Shown one piece after another: positions 15,770-24,001 of a stretch of DNA of 64,000 nt. This stretch comes from ZC4RG17 sp036259475 (GTDB lineage: Bacteria; Actinomycetota; Acidimicrobiia; Spongiisociales; ZC4RG35). The position numbers were made by a program, and so were the translations under genes. Numbering within the stretch: the stretch's first letter is position 1; the number at the start of each line of letters is the position of its first letter. Location: NCBI GenBank assembly GCA_036259475.1, contig DATABS010000035.1, positions 1 through 64,000 of the forward strand, written 5' to 3'. Below the pieces are notes generated by a model, which searched no databases, was not told the DNA's origin, and saw only the letters and a program-made list of their open reading frames with translations.

Positions 15770-16647
15770 AGAGCCGCCTCCTTGCTCACCACCTCGGCCA
15801 GATCCTCACTCGAGCCATCGAACCAACGGAGCCTTGGATCGCGTCGGAAGAACGTTCGCTGTCTTTTCACCAGGCGCATGGTGGCACGCCGGGCAGCCAA
15901 GAAGCCTTCATCCTCGGTGAGACGCCCCGCGACGACTTCGAGCAATTGTCGGTATCCCACCGCCTGCCGGGCCGTCGGACCCAACCGGTGGGCGAGATCG
16001 GTGACCTCGTCGAGGAACCCCATCTGACGCATGCCCTCGAGTCGTCGGTCGACGGAATCCTCGATGTCGGACCGGTCGATGGCGATTCCCACGAAGTCCA
16101 GCTCGGGATCGTAGGCCTCGTATCGTCGACGCTCCCCTGACTGCGCCAATCGGCTCGGCGTCATGCCGCTGAGGCGGAGTGCCTCGACGGCGCGGCGCAC
16201 CCGTCGGGGATTGGACAGGTCGATGTAGGTCTCTGCCGCCGGGTCGGCGTCCAACAACTCCTCCACCAATGCGTCGGTTTCGAGGGTCAGCAGGTCGGCT
16301 CGGAGCTCTGGATCGGCCGGCCGGAACGTCATAGGGTCGACCACCGCCCGGAAATGGAGCCCGGACCCGCCCACGACGAGGATCAGTGGGGCCGTTGATC
16401 GTTCCAGCGCCAGGCGGGCGTCGTGGCGAAACTGAGCCACCGTATACCGGTGCTCCGGCTCGACGACGTCGACCATGTGGTGCGGCACCCGCCGCCGCTC
16501 CTCTCGACTCGGTTTGGCCGTACCTACGTCCATTCCCCGGTAGACCTGCATCGAGTCGACGGAGAGGATCTCGGCTCCGGTGCGTTCTGCCAGCGACATC
16601 GCCAAACCAGACTTGCCGGCGGCGGTGGGGCCGAGGATCGCCACCAA
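15766..16647 (-). CDS. miaA: tRNA dimethylallyltransferase
   Basis: A 293-residue enzyme that prenylates A37 of tRNAs reading UNN codons. Visible motifs are the P-loop GPTAAGKS (residues 6-13), DSMQVYRGMDVGTAKPS, the substrate region VGGSGLHFRAV and the C-terminal KRQRTFFRRDPRLRWFD. Its product is the substrate of MiaB, encoded five bases upstream on the same strand. The start has no internal competitor and length is normal. Confidence 0.96.
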   Translation of the reverse strand: MVAILGPTAAGKSGLAMSLAERTGAEILSVDSMQVYRGMDVGTAKPSREERRRVPHHMVDVVEPEHRYTVAQFRHDARLALERSTAPLILVVGGSGLHFRAVVDPMTFRPADPELRADLLTLETDALVEELLDADPAAETYIDLSNPRRVRRAVEALRLSGMTPSRLAQSGERRRYEAYDPELDFVGIAIDRSDIEDSVDRRLEGMRQMGFLDEVTDLAHRLGPTARQAVGYRQLLEVVAGRLTEDEGFLAARRATMRLVKRQRTFFRRDPRLRWFDGSSEDLAEVVSKEAAL

Positions 16648-16652
16648 ACGGG

Positions 16653-18038
16653 TCAGACGGGGCTCCCGACCAGGTGGTGCTGGAACCCTTCAATGATCTC
16701 AACGTGGAGGAACCTACCCGGCGGGATCTCGCCGCGGACATGTACCACCTTCCCACTCCTCGCCCGCGTTGTGGCAACAGAGGGGTCCTTCTTGGATGGT
16801 CCTTCGCTCAGCACCTCCAACGTCCGCCCGACGAGCGCCTGATTCAGCTCGCCGGAAATGCGGTTCTGCGCCGCGGCCAGCCGATCGAACCGCCGCTGGA
16901 TTACATCGGGGTCGACAAAACGGTCGCTCATCTCGGCCGCCGCCGTCCCCGGTCGCGGGGAGAAGATGAACATGAAGGCGGCATCGAAGCGCGCCGCCTC
17001 GACCACCTCCATGGTGGCGTCGAAGTCTTCGTCGGTCTCGCCCGGGAACCCGACGATCACATCGGTTGTCACGGCAAGATCCGGGATGGTGTCACGGGCT
17101 AGCTGCAACCGGTCCATGTAGCGTTGACGGTTGTAGCCCCGGTGCATGGCCGCCAGGATGCGGTCGGAGCCGCTTTGCATCGGAAGATGCAGCTGTTCGC
17201 ATACGGCGTCCGTTTCTGCCATCGCCAGAGCGACATCGCGGCGGAAATCTGCCGGATGCGGACTGGTGTAGCGAACCCGACGGATGCCTTCCACTTTTCC
17301 CACCCGTCGCAGCAGGTCGGCGAAGATCGGGCGCCGCTTACCGTCGATGGCCAGATCCCTGCCGTAGGTGTCGACGTTCTGGCCGAGCAGAGTCACCTCG
17401 ACCACGCCGTCGGCCGCGAGGCGTTCCACCTCGGAGATGATGTCGCCCGGTCGGCGCGAGATCTCGGGGCCGCGAACGGACGGCACGATGCAGAAGGTGC
17501 ACGTGTTGTTGCATCCGACCTGGATCGTGACCCAGGCCGAATGGCCGAGCTCCCGGCGAACGGGCAGCACCGAGGGCATGGTCTCCAGCTCGTCGGCGAT
17601 CTCCGTGATGCCACCCCACTCTTCGGCGTGGTCCATCAAGTCGAGAATCCGGTCGAGATTGTGGGTTCCCATCACGACGTCGACCCAGGGAGCGCGCTGT
17701 CGGACGACCTCCCGGTCCTTCTGAGCGGCGCATCCGCCGACCACCAGCAACGCTTCGGGCCGGGCATCCTTGAGCTGTTTCAAGTGTCCCAGCGTTCCGT
17801 ACAGTCGATTGTCGGCGTTCTCCCGAATCGTGCAGGTGTTCACGAACACCACATCGGCCGAGTCGAGGTCGGTGGTGCGTGTCATCCCGTCCAGTTCCAA
17901 CAGACCGGCGATGCGCTCCGAGTCGTGCTCGTTCATCTGGCAGCCGAACGTGCGGATCAGATAGCGCTTGCCGGCTCTGGTCGGATTGCGCCGCGGCTCA
18001 TGACGCCGGCGGGGCGTCGGCAGAACGGTGGTGGTCAT
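16653..18038 (-). CDS. miaB: tRNA-2-methylthio-N6-dimethylallyladenosine synthase
   Basis: A 461-residue radical SAM methylthiotransferase acting on i6A37 of tRNA after MiaA. The N-terminal UPF0004 domain supplies three cluster cysteines (Cys33, Cys69, Cys103). The radical SAM cluster is Cys176, Cys180 and Cys183 (CNNTCTFC). A TRAM domain forms the C-terminus (QALVGRTLEVLSEGPS and later). The basic N-terminal extension of about 23 residues is not part of the family core. It lies between rny and miaA on the same strand. Confidence 0.96.
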   Translation of the reverse strand: MTTTVLPTPRRRHEPRRNPTRAGKRYLIRTFGCQMNEHDSERIAGLLELDGMTRTTDLDSADVVFVNTCTIRENADNRLYGTLGHLKQLKDARPEALLVVGGCAAQKDREVVRQRAPWVDVVMGTHNLDRILDLMDHAEEWGGITEIADELETMPSVLPVRRELGHSAWVTIQVGCNNTCTFCIVPSVRGPEISRRPGDIISEVERLAADGVVEVTLLGQNVDTYGRDLAIDGKRRPIFADLLRRVGKVEGIRRVRYTSPHPADFRRDVALAMAETDAVCEQLHLPMQSGSDRILAAMHRGYNRQRYMDRLQLARDTIPDLAVTTDVIVGFPGETDEDFDATMEVVEAARFDAAFMFIFSPRPGTAAAEMSDRFVDPDVIQRRFDRLAAAQNRISGELNQALVGRTLEVLSEGPSKKDPSVATTRARSGKVVHVRGEIPPGRFLHVEIIEGFQHHLVGSPV

Positions 18039-18042
18039 TTCC

Positions 18043-19581
18043 TCAGCGGGCGTAGTCGGTGGCGCGGAACTCGCGGATCACCGTCACCTGGATGGTGCCC
18101 GGGTACTGGAGATCCTCCTCCAGTTTACGGGCGATCCGGCGAGCCAGGTCATTGGCTTCGAGATCGGTGACGCTGCCCGGATCCACAACGACCCGGACCT
18201 CACGGCCGGCCTGGAGTGCGAACACTCTATCCACGCCGTTGAATTCGAGGGCCAGGTTCTCGAGACGTTCCAGACGCCGGACGTATGACTCCAGCGTCTC
18301 GCGGCGGGCTCCCGGCCGGGCCGCCGAAACGGCGTCGGCCGCCTGGACGATCACGGCGAGGATTGTGCGGGGCTCCACCTCGTTGTGATGGGCCTCGATC
18401 CCGTGCACCACGGCGGGGTCTTCATCGAAGCGGCGGGCGATTTCCGCACCGATCAGGGCATGGGACCCTTCCACCTCGTGGGTGACGGCCTTGCCGATGT
18501 CGTGCAGAAGAGCGGCCCGGCGTACCGGGGCAGGGTCGATGCCGAGCTCGGTCGCGAGCATCGACGCGATGTGGGCCGACTCGACCAGGTGGTTGAGGAC
18601 GTTCTGGCCGTAGGACGTCCGGAACTTGAGCCGGCCGAGCAAAGTCACCAGCTCCGGGTTCATCCGGGTCAGGCCGACTTCGAGCAAAGCCCATTCCCCG
18701 GCATCGCGCACGCTCTGTTCCACCTCGTCACGGGCCTTCTCATACGCCTCCTCAATGGACGCCGGATGGATGCGGCCGTCGGCGACCAGGCGCTCGAGAG
18801 TGATCCGGGCGACTTCCCGGCGTACTGGATCGAAGGAGCTGACCGACACCGCCTCAGGAGTGTCATCGACGATGAGGTTGACTCCGGTGATCGACTCGAG
18901 ATGGCGGATGTTGCGGCCCTCTCGCCCGATGATTCGGCCCTTCATGTCGTCGCTCGGCAGCGGGACGATCGAGAGGGTGGACTCCGTCACCACCTCGGAG
19001 GCGAGGCGTTGGATGGCCGTCGCCAGGATCCGGCGAGCGCGCTTGTCGGCCTCCTCCCGAGCCTTGATCTCCAGATCGCGCACCAGGATCATGGCGTCGC
19101 GACGGGCTTCGTCCTCGACGTGGGCCAGAAGCTCGTCCTTGGCCGCCTTGGCATCGATCCCGGCGAGACGCTCGAGATTCGATCGGGCCTCCTCCCGGAT
19201 CCGCTCCGCCGACTGGCGGGCCTCCGTCAGCTCGGACTCGCGTTCTATCAGCATTCGTTCCCGCGATGCCAAGTTGGAGGCGCGTTGTTCGAGGGTCTCT
19301 TCCCGCTGGGCGAGCCGGTTCTCGAGATTGGCTGCCTCGAGCCGGCGATGCTCCAGGCCGGCCTCCTCTCGTTCCCGGTAGGCCTCGGCCTTGGCCAAGC
19401 CGTCCTCTTCGGCCTTGACCAGGATCCTCTGCGCTTCGATCCGGGCCTGTCCGAGGGTGTCCTCGGCGGACTCGCTGTCGCGGCGGCGCCTTCTCCCGAT
19501 CGACGTCGTGGCGATGACATAGCCGAGCCCGGCGGCCAGAACGGCTATCACCGCCATGATCACCAGCTGCACCGCAGTCAT
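18043..19581 (-). CDS. rny: Ribonuclease Y
   Basis: A 512-residue protein from the ATG at 19581, which has AGGGAG upstream; an in-frame extension beyond it lacks family similarity. An N-terminal membrane helix (LVIMAVIAVLAAGLGYVIAT) is followed by a long coiled coil rich in Glu/Arg (about 30-190), a KH domain (MKGRIIGREGRNIRHLESITG), and an HD domain with AALLHDIGKAV and EAHHNEV. RNase Y is a membrane-anchored endoribonuclease initiating mRNA decay. It stands between recA and miaB, where many actinobacteria have recX. Confidence 0.95.
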   Translation of the reverse strand: MTAVQLVIMAVIAVLAAGLGYVIATTSIGRRRRRDSESAEDTLGQARIEAQRILVKAEEDGLAKAEAYREREEAGLEHRRLEAANLENRLAQREETLEQRASNLASRERMLIERESELTEARQSAERIREEARSNLERLAGIDAKAAKDELLAHVEDEARRDAMILVRDLEIKAREEADKRARRILATAIQRLASEVVTESTLSIVPLPSDDMKGRIIGREGRNIRHLESITGVNLIVDDTPEAVSVSSFDPVRREVARITLERLVADGRIHPASIEEAYEKARDEVEQSVRDAGEWALLEVGLTRMNPELVTLLGRLKFRTSYGQNVLNHLVESAHIASMLATELGIDPAPVRRAALLHDIGKAVTHEVEGSHALIGAEIARRFDEDPAVVHGIEAHHNEVEPRTILAVIVQAADAVSAARPGARRETLESYVRRLERLENLALEFNGVDRVFALQAGREVRVVVDPGSVTDLEANDLARRIARKLEEDLQYPGTIQVTVIREFRATDYAR

Positions 19582-19845
19582 GGTCGCTCCCTTCGCCTCT
19601 CCCGGTCCGGAGACCAAGCGTGCCGAGCCCTTCCGGACCCGGCACGCGAATTGGATCTCGCCTCGTCAGCGATCACCTCAGATGTCGATCACCACACGAT
19701 CAACGGCGAACTCCGCGGCTGACGGCTCTCACCGTCATGAATCTGGGGTTCAGCCCGTATCGGAGGTCAATCCTGTCACCTGGAGATGGCCTTTCTCAGT
19801 TTTACAATCGTTCGCGTACTCGTGTGATCAGCCTAGCCCACGCAG

Positions 19846-19878
19846 AGTGATTGAGAAATGCTTCTCACGAGAATCACT
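19846..19878 (-). terminator. Hairpin at the recA stop codon
   Basis: AGTGATT/AATCACT arms (19846-19852, 19872-19878) enclose a GAGAA/TTCTC stem with loop ATGC. It spans the recA stop codon. No U-run follows on the recA strand, so classical intrinsic termination is doubtful; it could stabilise or attenuate the transcript. Confidence 0.35.
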
Positions 19879-22027
19879 CCTCCCGGGTTTCAGCTTCCGC
19901 CTGTTCGTCGGCTGACGACGTTTCACCTTCCGCGGCCGGGGTGGTGAACCCAACAGCCTCGTACACCTTGGCCTGCAGTTGCATGGCGAGTTCCGGATTC
20001 TCGCGCAGGAACCGCTTGGCGTTCTCCCGACCCTGACCGAGTTGATCGTCGTCGTAGGTGTACCAAGCGCCGCTCTTCTTCACCACGCCCTCGTCGACGG
20101 CGATGTCGAGCAAACTGCCTTCCCGGGAAATGCCCTCACCGAACATGATGTCGAACTCGGCCAGACGGAACGGTGGGGCCATCTTGTTCTTGGCCACTTT
20201 CACCCGTACGCGGTTACCCACCTGATCGGTTCCGTCCTTGATCGATTCGATGCGCCGAACGTCGAGGCGGACGCTGGAGTAGAACTTCAGAGCCCGGCCG
20301 CCGGGTGTGGTCTCAGGTGAGTTGTGGACCATCACCCCGTCTACGAAGTAGTTGTGGCTTCCCTCGACCTCGATGTCGAAACGATGGGTGGCCCGCCCAT
20401 TGGGTGGCCGCCGCGTGATATCGATGACCGGCATCGAAGTAAGAACCTGGCGGGTCTCTCCGAGTTCGGGTTCCACACGGAACTGTCCGCGCAAGCGTGG
20501 CAACAGCTTGTAGTCCATCGATGGGTGAACAAATGGAGCGATCAGAGCTTGGAGCTTGGCAGTCTCGGCCGTAGGGAACTGGATGACAGCCTTGTTGGCC
20601 CGAGTGATCATCTTCCCTCGTATCCCCCAGGTATCCGCCAGATGGTCGAGCAGCCGTTGGCGACTCGTGGCCTCCATTGCCTCTACGCATATTTCGGCGC
20701 GTCCACTACCACCCATCGTGCGCTTCTGCAGACCCTTCGACCGAATGGTGAACGACCCGTCATCCATGTACCAGAGGGCGAGCGAGAGGGGCGTCAACTG
20801 CTTGAGGTAGTCGTAGCTCAATACCTTCTTGCCACCTATGTAGACCGAACTCCTCAGCCCGGCTAGTTCGGGAAGTGGCTGGGCATCCCAGAAGACGGCG
20901 CCAGTGCCGTTCGTGCTACGGCTGACCCCGATGTTGGCGAAGAGTGCGGCCTTCCAGTCGCCGTACTCGATCTGGCGAGGGCCGTGGCCCCAGCGCAGTC
21001 GTGCCCCATGAGCGCTTCGCGTCGGTGAAAGGGCTCCATCACCCATCAAAGTGCCGAGTACCACTTGCATCTGCCAATCGGACAGGTGATGGGAAACGGC
21101 TTGCAACACCCGATCGCCGACCTCGAGGTCACCGGCTTCTCTCCAGCCCGTGGGCGTTTGGATCAGGTGATTCTCTGTGACGGCGAACTGCGACCGCCCG
21201 TTTCCGCTGCCTTTGGCGACCACGAAGCGAAGGAATTCGTCGGTCCGCCCATTGTCGAACCAATTGACCACCTTGCGGGGAACGATCGTGTCGCTTTCGT
21301 GGTCATAGGACAGCACCTCGACCGGCATGCGCTGGTTGACGATCTTGCCGATCTTCTCCTGTCTGCCGTCGGCCAGGGTAACCCGCGTCCCATAGTCGCA
21401 GCATCCGAACATGACCCCTATCTTCTCTCTCAACTGGTTGATAAAGACCGCCGTGGTGCGTGACTTGTTCAGCGTGCCGGCCAGCTTGCGCAGCGCCTGG
21501 GACATGAGACGGGCCTGGAGGCCGACGTGGCTGTCGCCCATCTCGCCTTCGATCTCGGCTCGGGGCACCAGGGCAGCAACCGAGTCGATCACGAGCACGT
21601 CGAGAGCGCCTGAGCGGATCAGCATGTCGGCGATCTCGAGAGCCTGCTCCCCCGTGTCGGGCTGGGAGATCAGCAATTCGTCGACATCGACACCGATCGC
21701 CCGGGCATAGCTCGGGTCGAGGGCATGCTCGGCATCGATGAAGGCGGCGATACCGCCGTTGCGCTGGGCCTCCGCCACGATGTGAAGGGCGAGGCTGGTC
21801 TTCCCCGACGCCTCCGGGCCGTAGATCTCGACGATCCGGCCCCGGGGGACGCCCCCGGTGCCCAGGGCGAGGTCGAGAGAGAGGGCGCCGGTGGAGATCA
21901 CCTCCACCTTGCGGGCCGCGGCGTCGCCCATCTTCATGACCGCACCCTTGCCGTACTGCCGATCTATCTGGGTGAGCGCCATGTCGAGTGACTTCTGGCG
22001 TTCCATTCTGTTCTCCTTGTCGGTCAC
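19874..22027 (-). CDS. recA: Recombinase RecA, interrupted by an intein
   Basis: The frame encodes 717 residues from a GTG at 22027 (GAGGAAGGG upstream; an ATG at 22006 is the alternative). After removal of a 361-residue intein the RecA is about 356 residues. The N-extein has Walker A GPEASGKT (about 70-77), Walker B LVIDSVAAL and the loop NQLREKIGVMFG. The C-extein resumes at SPETTPGGRALKFYSSVRLD and ends in an acidic tail. RecA forms filaments on ssDNA for strand exchange and activates LexA cleavage. The upstream region carries a LexA box and a RecA-NDp-like promoter. Function requires the intein to splice. Confidence 0.96.
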   Translation of the reverse strand: MTDKENRMERQKSLDMALTQIDRQYGKGAVMKMGDAAARKVEVISTGALSLDLALGTGGVPRGRIVEIYGPEASGKTSLALHIVAEAQRNGGIAAFIDAEHALDPSYARAIGVDVDELLISQPDTGEQALEIADMLIRSGALDVLVIDSVAALVPRAEIEGEMGDSHVGLQARLMSQALRKLAGTLNKSRTTAVFINQLREKIGVMFGCCDYGTRVTLADGRQEKIGKIVNQRMPVEVLSYDHESDTIVPRKVVNWFDNGRTDEFLRFVVAKGSGNGRSQFAVTENHLIQTPTGWREAGDLEVGDRVLQAVSHHLSDWQMQVVLGTLMGDGALSPTRSAHGARLRWGHGPRQIEYGDWKAALFANIGVSRSTNGTGAVFWDAQPLPELAGLRSSVYIGGKKVLSYDYLKQLTPLSLALWYMDDGSFTIRSKGLQKRTMGGSGRAEICVEAMEATSRQRLLDHLADTWGIRGKMITRANKAVIQFPTAETAKLQALIAPFVHPSMDYKLLPRLRGQFRVEPELGETRQVLTSMPVIDITRRPPNGRATHRFDIEVEGSHNYFVDGVMVHNSPETTPGGRALKFYSSVRLDVRRIESIKDGTDQVGNRVRVKVAKNKMAPPFRLAEFDIMFGEGISREGSLLDIAVDEGVVKKSGAWYTYDDDQLGQGRENAKRFLRENPELAMQLQAKVYEAVGFTTPAAEGETSSADEQAEAETREE
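20321..21403 (-). mobile_element. RecA intein with LAGLIDADG homing endonuclease
   Basis: The 361-residue insert begins with Cys (CCDYGTRVTLADG, block A) directly after the RecA sequence VMFG. It ends with VEGSHNYFVDGVMVHN (blocks F and G), followed by Ser of the C-extein. Block B (TENHL) supplies the TxxH motif. The endonuclease motifs are VVLGTLMGDGAL and LALWYMDDGSF, with the acidic residues kept in both. All splicing residues (Cys1, His-Asn end, Ser+1) are present, so it should splice. From memory, sequence and insertion point closely match the Mycobacterium leprae RecA intein site rather than the M. tuberculosis one. Confidence 0.94.
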
Positions 22028-22055
22028 TGCCCTTCCTCTCTCAGTGCGTGTCGTG

Positions 22056-22078
22056 AACGTAAACCACAGGTGTGACAA
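22056..22078 (-). promoter_or_regulatory. RecA-NDp-like DNA-damage promoter of recA
   Basis: On the minus strand TTGTCACAC, exactly eight bases, then TACGTT matches the LexA-independent mycobacterial motif TTGTCRGTG-N8-TAnnnT at the TTGTC core, the purine, the spacer and TAnnnT. The GTG part is replaced by CAC. It ends 29 bases before the recA GTG. This motif class is associated with the PafBC activator. Confidence 0.5.
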
Positions 22079-22089
22079 GAAGCGTACAG

Positions 22090-22103
22090 CGAACGTCTGT
22101 TCG
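22090..22103. promoter_or_regulatory. LexA (SOS) box upstream of recA
   Basis: CGAACGTCTGTTCG is a GAAC-N4-GTTC palindrome. It is 12 bases upstream of the RecA-NDp-like element and 63 bases before the recA start, within the short gap after thpR. Confidence 0.85.
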
Positions 22104-22113
22104 GGCCAAGCAT

Positions 22114-22644
22114 CTAGAGCGGGAAGGTCTCATATCGCTCGTACCGGCTGCCGACCGCCGCCATGACGTGATACTCCGCCACCGTGAAGCGCGCCTTCCA
22201 CCCGTCGTCGGACTCAACCAGCGGACGGACATCGGCGGGCGGGCGGACCCGTGCCAACGTGAGGTGAGGATGGAAGGGGCGCTCCTCTTGTCCCAGCCCG
22301 GCTGTCTCCGCAGAGTCATCCACCACGGCAGCCAGACGAGGTAGCCCGGCGCTTTCGACTCCGGTCCAGAACACCGTCGCCCGGGCCGCCCGCGGAAACG
22401 CCCCGAAGCCCCTCAGCGCCAGGTCGAACGGCGCCGGGGCAGGGGCTTGGTCCATCGTCGCCAGCCACCGTTCGTACGCCACTTCCTCGACGTGCCCGAT
22501 GAACCGCAGTGTGATGTGCCAATTGGCCGGAGGCACCGGACGTCCCGGCAGCGTGACGGATTCGAGTCGATGCGCCAGCGCCGCCACCACCTCCGGGGGT
22601 GGTACCACGGCGGCGAACACCCGCCCGGTCGGGGTCAGGCCCAC
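22114..22644 (-). CDS. thpR: RNA 2',3'-cyclic phosphodiesterase (LigT/ThpR family)
   Basis: A 176-residue 2H-phosphoesterase with two H-x-T-x motifs, HITL (His43, Thr45) and HLTL (His127, Thr129), spaced as in ThpR. Family members open 2',3'-cyclic phosphates on RNA. The gene overlaps the 3' end of cinA by ten bases and is followed by recA. cinA-thpR-recA is a recurring bacterial gene order. Its 3' end lies just before the recA LexA box. Confidence 0.92.
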   Translation of the reverse strand: MGLTPTGRVFAAVVPPPEVVAALAHRLESVTLPGRPVPPANWHITLRFIGHVEEVAYERWLATMDQAPAPAPFDLALRGFGAFPRAARATVFWTGVESAGLPRLAAVVDDSAETAGLGQEERPFHPHLTLARVRPPADVRPLVESDDGWKARFTVAEYHVMAAVGSRYERYETFPL

Positions 22645-23867
22645 CAGATCCCGGCCACCGCCAGGCGAACGTGGTGGAGAGCGGCCGTCGCAGCGTATGT
22701 CCTTATACGCTCTCGATCTCCGGCGAAGCGCAGAGTACGCGCCGCCGTCCTTTCCGGCGTCGCCACGCCGACTACCACCGTACCCGGCGGCTCCTCCAGG
22801 GCATCGGGGCCGGCCGAGCCGGTCAGCGCCACGGCAACGTCCACGCTCAAGGAGGAGCGAGCTCCCTCCGCCATCGCACGCGCCGTGGGTTCGCTCACCA
22901 GTCCCTGATCGAGGGTATGGACATCGAGCAGCGTCTCCTTTACGTCCGTGGCGTAGGCGACGATGCCTCCGCGCATGTGACTGGAGGAGCCCGGCAGGGA
23001 CGTGAGGCGGGCCGCCACCAGTCCGCCGGTCACCGATTCGGCGGTTCCGATCGTCCAGTCCCTCTCACCGAGCAGGCGAAACACGACCGACTCGATCGTT
23101 TCGCCGTCGACGCCGAACACCGAATCCCCGAGGCGTCTGCGCACCTCGGTCTCCACCGGTTCGATGAGCGCCGAGGCGGCACGGGCCGTCTCGGCCTTGG
23201 AGGTGATCCGCACCTTGATCTCGCCTCCCGAGGCGAGGAAGGCGATCGACGGGTTGGTTACTTCGTAGAGGTCGGCCAGTGCGTCGGCGATCCATGACTC
23301 CGGCCGTCCCCACGACCTCAGCATTCTGCTCACCAGCACCTCGTCGGTCCCGGCCATCTGGCGTAGCCGGGGAAGCACGTGATCGGTGAGCAGCAACTCC
23401 ATCTCCTCGGGCACGCCGGGTAGGGCGAACAGCCACACACCCTCATGGTCGAGAGCCAAGCCGGGGGCGGTGCCCTTGGGATTCGGCAACATCTCCGCTC
23501 CCTGCGGGTAGTCGGCCTGGCGAATGTTCGAAGGCGGCATTTCCCGCCCCGTGCGGGCCCAGCGCGCTTCGAGGGCATGCTCGTATTCGGTCGAGTGTTC
23601 CATGGTCCGATCGGTGGCGGCGCAGATCGCCTCGCGGGTGAGGTCGTCCTGGGTCGGTCCGATCCCACCGGTAATGATGACGGCGTCGGCCCGGCTCATC
23701 GCCGTCTCCAGTACGGAAGTCAGCCTTCCAAGATTGTCGCCCACCACCTGCTGGTGATGAGCGTCGAAACCGTGTTCAGCCAGGAGGTGTCCGATGGTGG
23801 CAGCATTTCCATTGACGATCTGGCCGAGCAGGAGTTCGGTTCCCACCGCCACGACCTCGACGATCAA
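22635..23867 (-). CDS. cinA: CinA-family nicotinamide-nucleotide amidohydrolase
   Basis: A 410-residue two-domain protein. The N-terminal COG1058/MoCF-like domain has VVAVGTELLLGQIVNGN and VIITGGIGPTQDDLT. The C-terminal PncC domain has IGTAESVTGGLVAARLT and ALTGSAGPD. PncC-type CinA deamidates NMN in pyridine nucleotide salvage, and the gene is often cotranscribed with recA. The start is a TTG at 23867 overlapping the stop of a 45-codon frame. It fits because the family begins at this Val-Gly-Thr-Glu segment. Confidence 0.94.
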   Translation of the reverse strand: MIVEVVAVGTELLLGQIVNGNAATIGHLLAEHGFDAHHQQVVGDNLGRLTSVLETAMSRADAVIITGGIGPTQDDLTREAICAATDRTMEHSTEYEHALEARWARTGREMPPSNIRQADYPQGAEMLPNPKGTAPGLALDHEGVWLFALPGVPEEMELLLTDHVLPRLRQMAGTDEVLVSRMLRSWGRPESWIADALADLYEVTNPSIAFLASGGEIKVRITSKAETARAASALIEPVETEVRRRLGDSVFGVDGETIESVVFRLLGERDWTIGTAESVTGGLVAARLTSLPGSSSHMRGGIVAYATDVKETLLDVHTLDQGLVSEPTARAMAEGARSSLSVDVAVALTGSAGPDALEEPPGTVVVGVATPERTAARTLRFAGDRERIRTYAATAALHHVRLAVAGIWWA

Positions 23868-24001
23868 CCGGCCACCTGCTTCGGCTCCATGTCAATTCCG
23901 CCGGCGGCGGCTCCGGTCGTCTCGGGAAGAGCGACGAGTTCCTCGGTGTGGGTCTGGTTCTTGACCCATCCCAGCGCCGTAAGACGCTGCAAAGCCGTCA
24001 T
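23864..24001 (-). CDS. Small 45-residue ORF coupled to the flavin reductase and cinA genes
   Basis: The ATG at 24001 overlaps the upstream flavin reductase stop (ATGA), and its own TGA overlaps the TTG start of cinA (TTGA). It encodes MTALQRLTALGWVKNQTHTE and then ELVALPETTG and a Gly/Ala-rich tail. No family was recognised. Exact four-base overlaps on both sides, with no spare sequence, favour real translation or at least ribosome relay between the flanking genes. Confidence 0.5.
   Translation of the reverse strand: MTALQRLTALGWVKNQTHTEELVALPETTGAAAGGIDMEPKQVAG

Noticed and set aside
15850..15857. GAACGTTC inside miaA as a LexA box
   Set aside because: The two half-sites are adjacent without the four-base spacer and the site is within a coding region.
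18385..19722. Long open frame (about 445 codons) on the plus strand opposite rny
   Set aside because: High GC content keeps antisense frames open. It has no domain, no ribosome site and lies fully opposite a well-recognised gene. Similar long antisense frames opposite miaB, ftsK and the subtilase were rejected for the same reason.
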